A stretch of 64,000 bases of DNA. Source: Taxillus chinensis (lineage: Eukaryota; Streptophyta; Magnoliopsida; Santalales; Loranthaceae). The position numbers were made by a program, and so were the translations under genes. The notes under the pieces were generated by a model that was not told where the DNA came from, did not search any database, and saw nothing but the letters and a program-made list of their open reading frames with translations. Below are positions 1 through 11,536 of this stretch, piece after piece (within the stretch, counting starts at the first letter, position 1; every line of letters starts with the position of its first letter). Location of the stretch: assembly GCA_023512835.1 (NCBI GenBank), contig CM042090.1:10323343-10387342 (forward strand). Reading direction: 5' to 3'.

Positions 1-595
1 TGTATATAATAGTAATATTATAAATAAATAAATAAATATATAATACTATCATATCTAATATATAACTCATAAATCATAACATTGGTATAATCAGAAATCT
101 AATGAATGTTGTTTTAAAAAAAACTTACACAAACTTGCATTGAAAAATAAAAAACATAATCTTAGCAATTAATGGTTTGTGGACTGGTTATGTACTTAAT
201 GAATATTTTCATATCTATCGATACAATATAAATATCTTTCAACATGGAGAGAGATCCTGCCAACAACTATTATCTAGACGGATAGGACGTCCCTATAAAC
301 AATTATATATGTCCATCTTTACGTGTATTTGGCTACGTCTGCTCTGAAAAAGGAAGGTTTAATTACCTTTCAATTTCATGAAGCAGAAATGTGGTGGGGA
401 AGGTTTAAATCTTGCAGTCCTAACGCGTTACGATATTTCAATCTCATTTGGAGCTGAGGCTATTCATCATATGGTATAACCTACCAGCTATGTCTTAAAA
501 AGGCAACCCGTCCCTGTCAATATCCATCTGCACCCCATGGTGTGATGGCTAAAGCTGGCGCCACACGAATAAATGAAGATCCACTGATCCACAAA
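1..595. other. AT-rich flank, no gene recognised
   Basis: Low-complexity AT-rich DNA to about 240, then more balanced sequence from 240 to 595 that has short open stretches in several frames. I recognise no domain. It is the flank outside the left LTR of the minus-strand copia remnant. Confidence 0.5.
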
Positions 596-828
596 TGTTG
601 GAATTCAAGAATTTTAATTCCCAGAATAAAACGCACGCAATAAAGCAAGGGCACAAGTGAAAAATCTTGAACCAACATTCCACTCCTAAATTTAATCTAT
701 TACAACATATGTCATCGGAAAAAAAAAAGTAATACCTATAATACATTTCTTGGAATCCCAGTAGATATCAATTAATTTCATATACAACACAAGTTTTCAA
801 GAAAGTATAAAAAAAATCTAACAAAACA
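596..828 (-). repeat. LTR of decayed minus-strand copia (left copy)
   Basis: The stretch starting TGTTGGAATT is a diverged direct repeat of 3300-3573. The two share long blocks, for example around 656-715 versus 3388-3440. In element orientation this is the 3' LTR. The inner boundary near 828 is approximate because the copies are diverged. No clear target duplication is visible outside the two repeats. Confidence 0.6.
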
Positions 829-854
829 TTAAGTTTTCAATTAATGAACTCATC

Positions 855-1365
855 AGTTTTTTTTTAAATAAAAATACTTTTAAAAACTATGAATGCAGAT
901 AAATTTACATTATTCATAAATATTTTTAAATTCATCGGCTTCACTGTTTTAAACACAATCATATTTTTAAAAATAATACCGTCCAACCAAACATTTAGAA
1001 AAAATTCAAGCAACTTTACTATGAAAGCCTCAAGTCCGGTACTCCTAAAAAAAATTCTAGCTCCAAGGAAAAACGCATACATGTCCAAAAATATAGCCTA
1101 TATGACAAAAAACAAGTGACTTCGAAAATAAAGGAAAAGCTCCGAAAAGAAATTCAACTAGTCCAATAATAATCTTTATCAGAGATGTTCTAGTCCTTTT
1201 TAAGATGAGTATTACCCATATGACGCTAACATCATCTATATTCGAGATTGAACTTTGCAATTTAATTTTCTCCTTCCGAAAAGACTGCTTACTATACAAC
1301 CATATGAAAATAAAAAATATATGACACATTTATAAATTTTGATTTATAATTTCAATACACTTGCT
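855..1365. repeat. Dispersed repeat, copy R1
   Basis: Blocks of this stretch recur in the same orientation at 6857-7350 but in a different order (see R2). Shared blocks cover roughly 887-985, 1006-1270 and 1260-1360. It is AT-rich with only short open frames on either strand, so it is probably a non-coding repeat rather than a gene. The family is not recognised. Confidence 0.55.
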
Positions 1366-1479
1366 CAAATTAAAATACTCTTATGCCTAGTAATTCACGT
1401 AACTTATTGAAGGATATAACCAACAACACCTTAGTGAATATCTTTGGTATTACAATATTCCAACTTGATTGTTTTTTCT

Positions 1480-1830
1480 TTTACATGATTTCTCAAAAAA
1501 ACAAATGTTTCAATATGTTTACTCCTTAGCTTCTATGGTGCATCAGATTTTTCAACAATTCAATTGTAGATTTATTGTCAACGCGTATCACAATAGAACT
1601 TTCTTGGGGATGATTTAACAACTACAATAAAAATCCTCAACCAAATTGCTTCGCAAAACGCAAAAGTAATTGCAACATAAGCAACTTCGCTTGAAGACAG
1701 TGCTATAATTGACTATTTCTTTGACATCTAAGAGAAAGTTATAGATCCAAAATTAAAACGTGTCTAGTTAAACTCTTCATTTCATCTTGGTCACCCCCAA
1801 TCATTATCTGAGTATCCTTTCAGATTTACA
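1480..1830 (-). pseudogene. Ty1-copia RNase H remnant
   Basis: Read on the minus strand, conceptual translation gives in order GYSDNDWG, GDQDEMKS, ALSSSEVAYVA, EAIWLR and VDNKSTIELL. This is the normal order of a copia RNase H domain. Frames change at least twice and a stop is present, so it is dead. It belongs to the minus-strand copia bounded by the LTRs at 596-828 and 3300-3573. Confidence 0.7.
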
Positions 1831-1941
1831 AATTTACCATATATATAAAATAATCCAAAATAAAGTGTACCTTTGATATATCATGGGTTTTGTGAGTTAA
1901 TATCTCCATATACTAACTCACAAGACCTATACCATGTAGTA

Positions 1942-2312
1942 TGTTGGGTCTCTAACCTCCTGCGGGGACTCCCAAAGAACAATCTCACATCGGTCAGAGC
2001 GAACATTGGGGTCGTCCTAATGAGGAGGCTCATGTGCACCTTGTCACAACGCATTTTAATGGGTCGTGGCCTGTTAGAAAAAAATCCTTGCGGGTGCGGC
2101 CTATGTGTGGGCACGTAGGTGTAAGGTCCAAAGCAGACAATATTGTGATAGTGAATGCCTTAGCTGAGGTCCAACAAGTGGTATCAGAGCTAGGTTCTCT
2201 AGACCGATGGTGGGATTGGGGGGACACTGTTGAGTCTCTAACCTCCTGTGGAGAGTCCCAAAGTACAATTGCACATCGGTCAGGGCGAACGTTAAGGTCG
2301 TCCTAATGAGGA
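1942..2312 (+). mobile_element. TRIM-like miniature LTR element
   Basis: A candidate LTR runs from TGTTGGGTCT (1942) to TCCAACA (2176), about 235 bp with short inverted ends TGTTGG/CCAACA. Two bases later comes a primer-binding site TGGTATCAGAGC (2179-2190). A purine-rich GGTGGGATTGGGGGGA-type tract then immediately precedes a second copy of the LTR start at 2228. The second copy matches only for about 85 bp (to about 2312) and is then truncated. The internal domain is only about 51 bp, with no coding capacity. It is embedded in the minus-strand copia remnant. No 5S-like motif of the Cassandra TRIM type was seen. Confidence 0.65.
2179..2190 (+). other. Primer-binding site (initiator Met tRNA type)
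   Basis: TGGTATCAGAGC lies two bases after the CA end of the upstream LTR. This is the standard plant initiator-Met PBS and fixes the orientation of the TRIM-like element as plus. Confidence 0.75.
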
Positions 2313-2369
2313 GGTTCCTGCGAGGAGTCCCCCATTTAATTGATAATATTGACCACAACCTCAACTTGG

Positions 2370-3183
2370 CTAGGTCCATTGACTACGACGACCATTTGTT
2401 TGAGTCCCTTGTCCACGTCCTCCACTTGGCTTACAAAGATTCAAATTTGACTCCAATGTATGATCTAGCATTGTGGAGCTTTTTGTATTTTTCAAAATCC
2501 GATGTTCATGTATTATGAGAGAGCCTAATAGCTCTTTTGCATTCATCACCTCTAAGTCCTTTAACTCTTCAATGGCCAAAGCCATGTGCTCAAACTTTGA
2601 TATGAGTGATTGTAATATCTTCTCTATAACTCAAACTTCTTTAAGCTCTTCACTATTTTTTTTGATTTCGTTCATGATTACAAGTAACCGAGAGTAGTAG
2701 TAGGAGGTGTTCTCATCCTCCTTCATTTTGACAACTTTAAATTTGGCTCTCAATGATTGAAAGTGAATTATCTTCACTCAATCAACTCTTTTGAACACTT
2801 TGCTCAAAGTGTCTCATTCCTCATCTATCGTCAATGCCTCTACAACCTTCGTAAATGTCGAATCATCAAATCCTTGATACAAGGGATACAATGTATTTTT
2901 CGTCCTTCTTGTACTGTTCTTGAAGACTGATCTGGTCTATGGTGTATGTTATCACCGGTTTTGTCCAAGCCTTTTTGGGGTTAGCGCAAACTAAACCAAT
3001 AGTGAGAAATTTAGAGTCGCCACCAACTTTTATGGCATTGACAGACAAGTATATACAAATGGGGTTAGTATGTCCAACTCGGACAAAATGAGGTCCAATA
3101 GTGTAACCAGCTTCTTGTTCTAGTTTGGGGTCAAGAAATCTATTACTGACAATTTCCCACAGCTCATGCGATCCAAATAGCAC
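2370..3183 (-). pseudogene. Ty1-copia gag (UBN2-type) remnant
   Basis: The minus-strand translation begins with an LFGSHELWEIV motif near 3180. It continues through DEKYIVSLVS, VIEKILQSL and FEHMALAIEE to MNAKELLGSL near 2530, the typical order of a copia gag polyprotein. Several stops interrupt it. About 170 bp around 2960-3130, containing a GAGTCGCCACC leader-like motif, is not gag-like and looks inserted. The 5' LTR of the same element lies just upstream at 3300-3573. Confidence 0.65.
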
Positions 3184-3299
3184 CTTAAATTGGATACATC
3201 AATTTCATAATTTTCTTTTTCTGATTGCGAGATTTACAATTGCACCATGTTGAAAATTATAAAAAATAATATGAATTCAAAATAAACTTTGATACTAAA

Positions 3300-3573
3300 T
3301 GTTGGAATTAAAGGATTTTAATTCTCAAAATTAAACACACACAAAAGAGAGAGAGTGAGAGAAACAATATAGCAATGACAGAAGTCAAAAATCTTGAATT
3401 AACATTCCACTCTTAAATTTAATCCATTACAACATTTGTCATATTTATATGGTAGAAAACATAATACTAATGGCATATTTCTTGGAAAACCTATCCACAT
3501 CAATTAAATTTGAACACAATTAATGTAGGCAAATTTGTAAGAAAGGATAAAAACAAATGGCTAGTGAAACACA
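3300..3573 (-). repeat. LTR of decayed minus-strand copia (right copy, 5' LTR)
   Basis: Starts TGTTGGAATT and is a diverged copy of 596-828. On the minus strand the sequence just inside it (about 3284-3297) reads TAGTATCAAAGTTT, a degenerate initiator-Met primer-binding site. This supports minus orientation. The outer end is uncertain. Confidence 0.55.
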
Positions 3574-3658
3574 AGGACTGCATGGGAATAGAGCATCACA
3601 TTAATTGGGTCAGACTCTAAAATAAAAAATATAATAGCCCAAATTAATTTGAGTAATA

Positions 3659-4032
3659 TGTCATGGTCCAAAGCCTCACGGTATATTTTTGTATCATAAT
3701 TGTACCATTTATAATATTTGTATAGCTTAGAGAGTGAGTTAGAATATGTATAAGCAATTTGTACTAAAGTGCCAACCTGGTGTTTCCTGATGGCAATTGT
3801 AAAATTGTGCTAAAATTTATATATAAAGCAGGACTCTAATTTTAAAACTTGTAATTGACGTTTGTTCTAATATAAGTTTTATTACTTTTAGGCATTCTCT
3901 ACAACTTTCAAATCAATGTCAAACAACTCTAAAACATTCACTCGAACTTAAAAGGCTTACTTAGTTCGCAAAGTTATACTAAATGACTAAGTACCACGCC
4001 AGTTAGCTTGTCGTAAGTCTAACTTCACGATA
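3659..4032 (+). repeat. 5' LTR of deleted chromovirus
   Basis: Begins TGTCATGG and is followed three bases later by the PBS. Compared with the 3' LTR it has about 47 extra bases near 3768-3815, bounded by short GTRCTAAA repeats. A TATATAAA box lies near 3821. Confidence 0.8.
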
Positions 4033-4099
4033 GGTGGTATCAGAGTCAAGTTTGAATAGCCGAAGGTGACGAGGTAAAGACGACATGCATGATAAGATA

Positions 4100-6390
4100 T
4101 GGAGCGTTTGAATCTTTAGTCATACCCATGGTCTCATAAACACACTAGCCACCTTTTGTACTATAATGAACAAGGTACTTCATCTGTTCCTTGATAAATT
4201 TGTTGTTTATTTAGATGACATTATTGTGTACAACAACATGCACACCTCAAGCAAGTTTTCCAAGTACTGCGAAAATACAGTAGAAGGTGGACTTCCTTGG
4301 CCATCGAATCAAGGATGGAAAACTAATGATGGATCCAGTAAAGGTGGAATCCATCCAAAAAAAGGAGCCGCCAATGAAAGTTTTAGAGTTACAATTGTTC
4401 CTAAAGCTTATCAATTATTATCGTCGGTTTATTAAGGATTACTCTACCATTGCAACCCCCTTAACTGACTTATTGAAGAAGAAACATCCTTGGCACTTAG
4501 TGGACGAGTACCAAACCTCCTTCGAGCAATTGAAGCAAGCAATCTCGGAGGAACCTGTTGTGGTGCTGCTTGATTGTGACAAACCCTTCGAAATACACAC
4601 GGATACATCAGATTACGCAATAAGGGGAGTCATAATGCATGACAGACACCCTATCACCTATGAGAGCCGCAAATTGAATGACACAGAAAGGCGATATACG
4701 ATGTAAGACAAGAAGATGACCGCTATCATCCATTATCTACTTGGAAGTAAGTTTGTCATCATGATAGACAATGTTGCGACAAGCTACTTCCAATTGCAGA
4801 AGAAGGTAAGCCCCAAGCAGGCTCGGTGGAAAGACTTCTTGGCCGAATTCGATTACAAGTTGTAATATAAGCCTGGCAAGGCAAATATTGTGGTTGACGC
4901 ACTGAGCCGAAAGGCGGAACAAGTGGCTTTGTCCTCCATCAAGACAAAGAATGAGTGACTTCCTTGATCGTATCAAGGAAAGGATGACACATGACCATGT
5001 AGCCAACAACTTGCTCAAATTAGTTATTGAAGGAAAGACTCATCGGTTTTGGATCGAAGATGGCATACTTATGATAATTGGCCAACGAGTCTTCATTCCG
5101 AGATGAGGCAATTTACAAAAAGATATTATAAAAGAGTGCTATGATGCAGTATGAGTTGATCACCCATACATGGCACGTATACTTGCCACCATTAATCATT
5201 CTTATTATTAGCAACAAATGCAAGATGATGTCGAGACATATGTGAAAACTTGTCTCATTTGCTAACAAGACAAGATTGAACAACAACAGCCTGTGGGACT
5301 TCTGGAACCCTTTCTGATTCCAGAGAGACCGTGGGAAAGCATCTCGATGGATTTCATTGTAGCCCCACCCAAGTTTGACGGATTTAGGAACATCATGGTG
5401 GTGGTGGATTGATTCAGCAAGTATGTAACATTCATTCCAACATCACCTAATTCCAAAGTCGATGAAGCAACTCGTCTATTTTCAAGAATGTGGTGAAGTT
5501 ATGGGGAATTCCGAAGAGCATTATCACTAATAGGGACCCTCCCTTCACTTGCAAGTTTTGGCGTGAGTTGTTCAAGTTGTTGAGGATGGACTTAAACTTT
5601 TCAACAAGTTTTCATCCCCAAACCGATAAGTTGACCATACAAAGCGCGTCAATGCTCTTTTGGGGAATATTTATGGCACTATGCAAATGCCCACCAACAA
5701 GACTGGGCGAGGTTGCTCTATGTTACCTAGTTTTCATAAAACCTCCAATGGAGTGAAGTGATAGGGAAGAGTCCGTTTGAAAGTGTCATGGGGCAACAAC
5801 CACTTGCTTTGAGTGATATTGTCTCACCTTACATTGGTAACAATCCTTCCACTTACAAAGTCGCAAAGGAGTGGCAGGAAGAATCATACATCACAATGGC
5901 GTGTCTTAAGAAAGCCGCCAAATGGGTGAAGAAATGGGCTGATGCCAAGCGACATCTGAAGGAGTTTCTGGTAGGAGACAAAGTAATGGTGAAGTTATTG
6001 CCGAATTAGTTTATGTCTCTCCACCAAGTACATAGGGCTTGGTCTAAAGGTATAAAGGCTCCTTTCCGATTATCAAACAGATAAGGATGACAGCTTACCA
6101 AATCTAATTGCCTCTAAGACTAAAAATCCACAATGTCTTCCATTCCAGCATATTGAAGTCGTTCCATGAAGACACTGAGGAGGCATGTCATGGAGAATCA
6201 AGTCGAGCACCAACAACTATCGTCATTGCATTCGATAAGGAAGTAGAGCATATATTAAACGATCAGGTGATACGGAGACGAGGAGTTTCCAACTACTCAG
6301 AATACTTGATCAAGTGGAAGGGTCTACCAGATCAAGAAAATAGTTGGGAGTGTGAAGATTTGTTGTGGTAGTTCGCAGACCACATCAACA
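4100..6390 (+). pseudogene. Decayed gypsy pol: RT end, RNase H, integrase, chromodomain
   Basis: Domains in order: the end of RT with VVYLDDIIVY-like residues near 4205; FLGHRI near 4290; the RNase H region with the EIHTDTSDYA and PITYESRKLN motifs to about 4706; integrase with [12 protein letters not shown] near 5325, IITNRDPPFT near 5520 and STSFHPQTDK near 5605; and a chromodomain with YLIKWKG and SWECEDLLW near 6300-6370. The second chromodomain aromatic and the WKG core are intact. Stops at several sites (4704, 4863, 5410, 6007, 6369) and frameshifts make the frame non-functional. Confidence 0.85.
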
Positions 6391-6416
6391 GACGTGATGA
6401 GGACATCATGAACTTA

Positions 6417-6428
6417 AATGGGGGAGGA
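6417..6428 (+). other. Polypurine tract
   Basis: AATGGGGGAGGA directly precedes the TG of the 3' LTR, where plus-strand priming is expected. Confidence 0.75.
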
Positions 6429-6767
6429 TGTCATAGTCCGAAGCTTTACAACACATTTTTGTATCATACTTGTACCATTTATAATGTTTGTATAGCTTAG
6501 AGAGTGAGTTAGAACATGTATAAGCGATTTGTACTAAAATCTATATGTAGAGCAAGACTCTAGTGTTAAAACTTATAAATGATGTTTGTTCTAATATAAG
6601 TTTTCTCATTTATAGGCATTTTCTACAACCTTAGAATCATTTCCTAATCGTTGTCAAACGACTCTAAAACATTCACTCGAACTTAAAAGGCTTACCTAAT
6701 TCACAAAGTTTCACTAAGTGACTAAGTGTCGTGTGGATTAGCTCGTCATAAGTATAATTCTGTGACA
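6429..6767 (+). repeat. 3' LTR of deleted chromovirus
   Basis: Begins TGTCATAG and ends TGTGACA. It is a diverged copy of 3659-4032 that lacks the 47-base segment present in the left copy. Confidence 0.8.
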
Positions 6768-6856
6768 AATAGCCACAATACTCTATCAGAGTGTTAACTA
6801 TGTTAGAGTATCCATCTATTTGATAGCTATCTAATTATCATAAAATCAATTTGAGC

Positions 6857-7350
6857 AACTTTACTCTGAAAGCCTTCAGTTCGAGAATCTTATGCCTATA
6901 CGACAAAAAGCAAGTGGCTTCGAAAACAAAGAAAAAACTCCATGAAGAAATTCAGCAGAGTCCGACAATAAGCAGTTTACAAAGATACTCCAGTCCTTTC
7001 TGAGAATGAGTATTGCCTATCCGATGTTGACATTTGTAGATGATATTCAACTCTACAATTTAATGAATGAGGTGGATTATTTTTTCAAACCGTGATTGTT
7101 TGTAAAAACTATGGGATCAGATAAATTTTTAGGACTTATAAATACCTTTAAATTCATCGAATTTACTGTTTTAAAATATAATAATATTTTAAAAAATAAT
7201 ATCATAATACTAAACGAGCACTCATCCTCTGATACTAATATTTGTATCCGAAATTCAACTCTACAATTCTCATTTTGAAAAGACTTGGTTACTGCCCCCA
7301 AAAAAACATGTGACATCTTTATAAATTTTAATTTTTAATTTCAATTCAAT
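6857..7350. repeat. Dispersed repeat, copy R2 (rearranged)
   Basis: Related to R1 (855-1365). Block 6857-7060 matches R1 1006-1270, block 7100-7210 matches 887-985, and block 7255-7350 matches 1260-1360, so the order differs from R1. Tandem copies followed by internal loss would explain this. No protein is recognised. Confidence 0.55.
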
Positions 7351-7573
7351 AGACACCAACCAAAAGGTTGCAGGCTTGCAGTAAAATCAAAACATAATCC
7401 AACTCCAACTACAAAAATATCAATTTTAAGAAGGGCAAGTTTGTATACACCTGACCAGAAATAGAAGCACACGTTAATAGCTAAAATTAAGGTTAAACCT
7501 CTGCTAGGCCTAGAAACTAAAAAAAAATAGACCCTTGTCAAAAAGGTTTGCCGAACTGAAATGGAGGAAGGAC
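7351..7573. other. Spacer with no recognised feature
   Basis: Sequence between R2 and the left target duplication of the hAT element. Only short open frames are present. Confidence 0.4.
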
Positions 7574-7581
7574 TCCATCAC

Positions 7582-9210
7582 TAGGGCCGGCCCTGGGCTT
7601 TTGCAGCCCTAAGCCGAGGATTGAGGCCCCCATCTTATTAGGGCCCCAAAAAAAAAAAATTAGGGCAATCTCACGTCTCGCGCAGTCGCACTGGCCCCTC
7701 ACATCACCTCTCTCGCCCCTCACACCCCCCGTCACCCCGTGCAACGTCTCACGCGGCACGCTTGGCTGGACTACCGCCGCCATCGCCGATTCGCCGGCTC
7801 CACTCCACCATATCTGTTGCCCGCGGTGACGGGCGGTCTCCACTCCACCCTCGCCATCGCCGGTCTCCCCCGGCCCTACGGCCGCCCGAAGTGTCGCTGC
7901 CTCGTACTCGTTGCTTGGACGTTGGACGGTTGGGCCCCCTCCGTGCCGGTGCGTCAACTCCTCCACAGTCCTGTCTGCCACCGCCGTCCATAGTCCGCCC
8001 TCCGCCGTCCCTAGTCCGGCTTCGGCAGTCCCCTCAGCCGGCCAGCCCCCTGCCCCCAGATCCGCCATTCCGCCTCATCCCTCAAGCCCCCAGGCCCCAG
8101 ATCTGCCGTTGGTGGTTGGTAAGGTATGCAACACTACTTGTCCTCCCTGTATCTGTGTTATGCGCGTTACGCCCTTACATAATTTTTGTGTGATGGTGGA
8201 TGAATTTAATTATTTTCCATTGATATAGGTTTGATTTTATTGAATTTTTGATAGAAAAATATTAAAGTTTGAATTATTTACTTATTTTTATTTTAAGATT
8301 GATAAAGTAAGTCATGCCTCCTAAAAGAAAATATCAGTCAGGATATCAAAAGAGGATAGAAAAGCAAAAAAAAAAAAAATCTTTCTGAAATCGCAAGAAG
8401 GTGCTTTTGATAAATTTTTGATTAAGCCACAAAGAGAAACAAGTGAAGAAGAAAATGTGGAGGACAATATGGAAGAAAATGTGGAAAACAATGTTAAAGA
8501 AAATTTGAACGAAAATGCAGATGAGGGTAATGTTGCAAATGTGGATGAAAATCAAGATATGAGTGACTCAGTTGATATTACAATAAATGATAAGAATGAA
8601 GTTAATGAAGAGGATAATATATCATATGGGCCTTTTAATATATTTGACTATGAAACATTAATCGATAATTTTGCAAATGCAAATGCGGATGCAAGAGGAG
8701 CAAGGTTTTTATGATATTTTTTGTTAGGTAATAATATAAAACAAAAATGAGAATATTTGTTTGTTTGTAATTTTTTTTATGATTTTCATGAGATAATATA
8801 TATTTTTCTTTTTCAATGCAGAAGAAGATGACCATAATGCCGATATGAGAAATTGATAGAGAAAATTATGTTTGCTTGTTACATAAGTATTTTTTTATTT
8901 AACATTTCTTAACATTTATATTATTTATAGATTTAGTTTTATATTTCATTTTTCATTCCCTAAATTTTTAAAATTACTTTGTTTTGTTTCAACTTGCAGA
9001 CTTAGTAGTTTACAACCTTACTACTATAAGTCTGGAAATTTACAACATTAGCATAATCTGCTAGCTTATTGTTAGTCTTAACTTTCAATATAATGGTAAA
9101 TTTTGAATTTTTTTTATGTTTTTTTCATAATTTTTTCATAGATATATTATTTTAAAGGACCTCATTTTAAAATTTTCGCTTGAAACCCCCTCAACTCGAG
9201 GGCCAGCCTG
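7582..9210 (+). mobile_element. Non-autonomous hAT element with exact 8-bp TSD
   Basis: The left tip TAGGGCCGGCCCTG and the right tip GAGGGCCAGCCTG are imperfect terminal inverted repeats. They are flanked by identical 8-bp direct repeats TCCATCAC at 7574-7581 and 9211-9218. An 8-bp duplication is diagnostic for hAT. The 1.63-kb interior has a GC-rich leader-like region (about 7676-8125) and the start of a transposase frame near 8313, but no catalytic region, so it is an internal deletion derivative. Confidence 0.9.
8313..8714 (+). pseudogene. hAT transposase N-terminal fragment (ZMYM1-like type)
   Basis: An ATG near 8313 begins MPPKRKYQSGYQKR, then a lysine-rich run, then EGAFDKFLIK. This is the usual opening of plant hAT proteins of the zinc-finger MYM-type 1-like group. 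A frame change occurs in the A-run near 8366-8380. The acidic Asn/Glu-rich stretch that follows is open to a stop at 8714. No DDE or dimerisation region follows before the right tip of the element. Confidence 0.6.
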
Positions 9211-9218
9211 TCCATCAC

Positions 9219-11530
9219 GGCATCATTGTGATGTAACCTAAACCTCATTAATTTGATCGTCGAAGAATAATAAGATTGTGTGGATGATAATTCCCGTAGA
9301 GGTTTGACAGTGCTTTTCCCTTATTATTGTTTGTTTGACAATGTCCTCCCTTATTAATTAATCAACCCATGGCGTTGAGTTTTGGTTATACCGGAGCATC
9401 TTACCTACACGTGAAAGCGACGCCTTACAACAGCTGCTCCCCCGCCCCCGGGCTCATCGCACCGGCATGATGAACGAATTTATTAATTATATTGCAAATA
9501 TATAAAAGATATCGTTGCTTTTACGAAATTGAAATTTTATACATCAATCCAAATTCAACCATGCAAATTTATGAGTAAGCCCAATATTAATTCAAATTCA
9601 ACAGTTCGATTTAAAATTTAATTTGGGATAAAAGTTGAATCACCTTATTCACACAAACTTCATTGCCGTGCTGGCATAAATAAATTTAATGTTCAATATT
9701 ATTATTTCTTAGCATTAACTGTTTATGGTATCATTTATACTTAGAAAAATATACTCCAACACTAAATTTATTTAATTTTCATAACATCATAAAATTATAA
9801 AAAAGTTTATTCATAAATAGATTGTATATGTAACTTGCATATACATACCCTCTAAATCTGATTGCTATGATTTTTTTTAAAAATAATAATATATATCAAT
9901 CAAATATAAATGATAAATAAGGTGTCCTATGTGAATTACCTATCAATTTACTTAGCATTATCCTAAAATTATATTTTTTTTCATAAATAGTTATATATTT
10001 TTTATAAAATAACAACTTACATTAAAATGACCTAGTTTGAACCGGACTCAATCCACTTCAACGTCATATCATATTAATTATGAATAATTAATTTCAACCA
10101 AATTATATAACTAGAACTACGTGATAGACTACTTGAAAAATAATTTTACTTGACAACTGTGTTTTCGAGTATTTATTGTAGCATACAACATAGTTGTCAA
10201 GCAGAATCAATTTTAGAACAAGCTGCCACATGTATCCAATTGGACAAACCGATTATGTAATTCGATCCAATATCAGCACCGTACCCACTAATTATCTAAT
10301 TTGTAATTTCCTATGATAACAATATAATTATTGGAACTTAGCTAATCACATTCTTAACCTCTTTACTTTGTTATTTTACACCTCTCCCATATTTTTATCA
10401 ACTTGTCTTATATCCAATTAAATTAATTATGACATAACACAAACTTTGCATCTCAATTTATAGTTCACATTATCATTTATTTGATATGATTGAATCAGAT
10501 ACGCTTCCATTTGTATAAGTGTATCTACACGGATGGATTATTAATTATTTGTGAGTATCGATATATATAGTACGTTTTTCCGTTTTCATAATTTTCATTG
10601 ATAGCATTTTCATGTCCCTTCATCAATTTTCAATTCGTCAACCCTTTGCTCTAGCACGCCTTTATCCCAAATCCCTAACTTTATTACTAATTTCCTCGGT
10701 TGTAATTGACTAATGTGTGAGTTTGTGACCATAATAAATTTCCCTTTCCTTGCCTTTCACTGAATCCCTAATTGTTTTCTCACCACCATATTGCCTTCCT
10801 TTTATGTCCTACACTAAAAATCTTAGCGCCTTCACATCAATGACTTCACCCATGACATTGTGGCACATGTGTTCGAACCTTTATAGCACTGGTGCCATGC
10901 ACTTCTAGCCGAACCTAGTGATTACGCTGACCACACAATTTAAGTTTTGGAGCTTCTTAGCAAGGGTAAGGGCTAGGAGGCATGACTTGCTAAGGGACAT
11001 GAGGGTTGACTTGCCCTCAAACTTCAAGATATCGAACTATAGCCTAGAGATCTCTAGATTGAAGAACAATTTGTGGAGGTTTATAGTTTTGTAGATTCAT
11101 GTTTTAGGAGACCTTTTGAATTAGTAATTCTTTATAGATAAAAATATCTAGACAGTGATATGACTAGTAATATGAGTGTTTTGACTATATTTGGGCCCAA
11201 TTTGAACTTCAAACTTAAGAAAGCTATTTCTATGGAATTATTGGATTTTTTGGTATTTTGGATGACCTTATATGTTAGCCATTATTTGAGGATGAGAATA
11301 TCAGGATAGTGGTGTTGATAGTGGTGTGCATGATTTAGTGTTAATTTTCATTTTTCATATTTTGAAGTAGTGAGAATTTGATTTTCTAGTATTTTTCTTT
11401 GAATCCAAAATGAGAGTATTTTCTTATTTACATTGTAACTAATACTTAAATGTGGAGATGCATAAAAGTTTACAATATAAATAGTCCTTTAAAACTATAC
11501 TTTGGAACTCTACTTCGGATTTCTTTTTCA
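9219..11530. other. AT-rich intergenic DNA
   Basis: No conserved protein, RNA or element end was recognised. Open frames are short. The 10800-11100 portion is more balanced in composition but no frame stays open. Confidence 0.5.
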
Positions 11531-11536
11531 AGACTA

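Larger units (their letters stand above)
3659..6767 (+). mobile_element. Internally deleted Ty3-gypsy chromovirus
   Basis: Two related LTRs (3659-4032 and 6429-6767) enclose about 2.4 kb. A PBS (4036-4047, TGGTATCAGAGT) follows the first LTR, and a polypurine tract (about 6417-6428) precedes the second. Gag, protease and most of reverse transcriptase are missing: leader sequence joins directly to the end of RT near 4105. RNase H, integrase and a chromodomain remain but carry many stops and frameshifts. The flanks share only AATA, so the target duplication is imperfect or eroded. The chromodomain and motif spacing suggest the Galadriel/Tekay side of the chromoviruses; the exact clade is not settled. 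Confidence 0.85.

Noticed and set aside
7538..8068. 176-codon minus-strand open frame
   Set aside because: It lies in the GC-rich leader of the hAT element and crosses its left tip. GC-rich DNA gives few stops, and no domain is visible.
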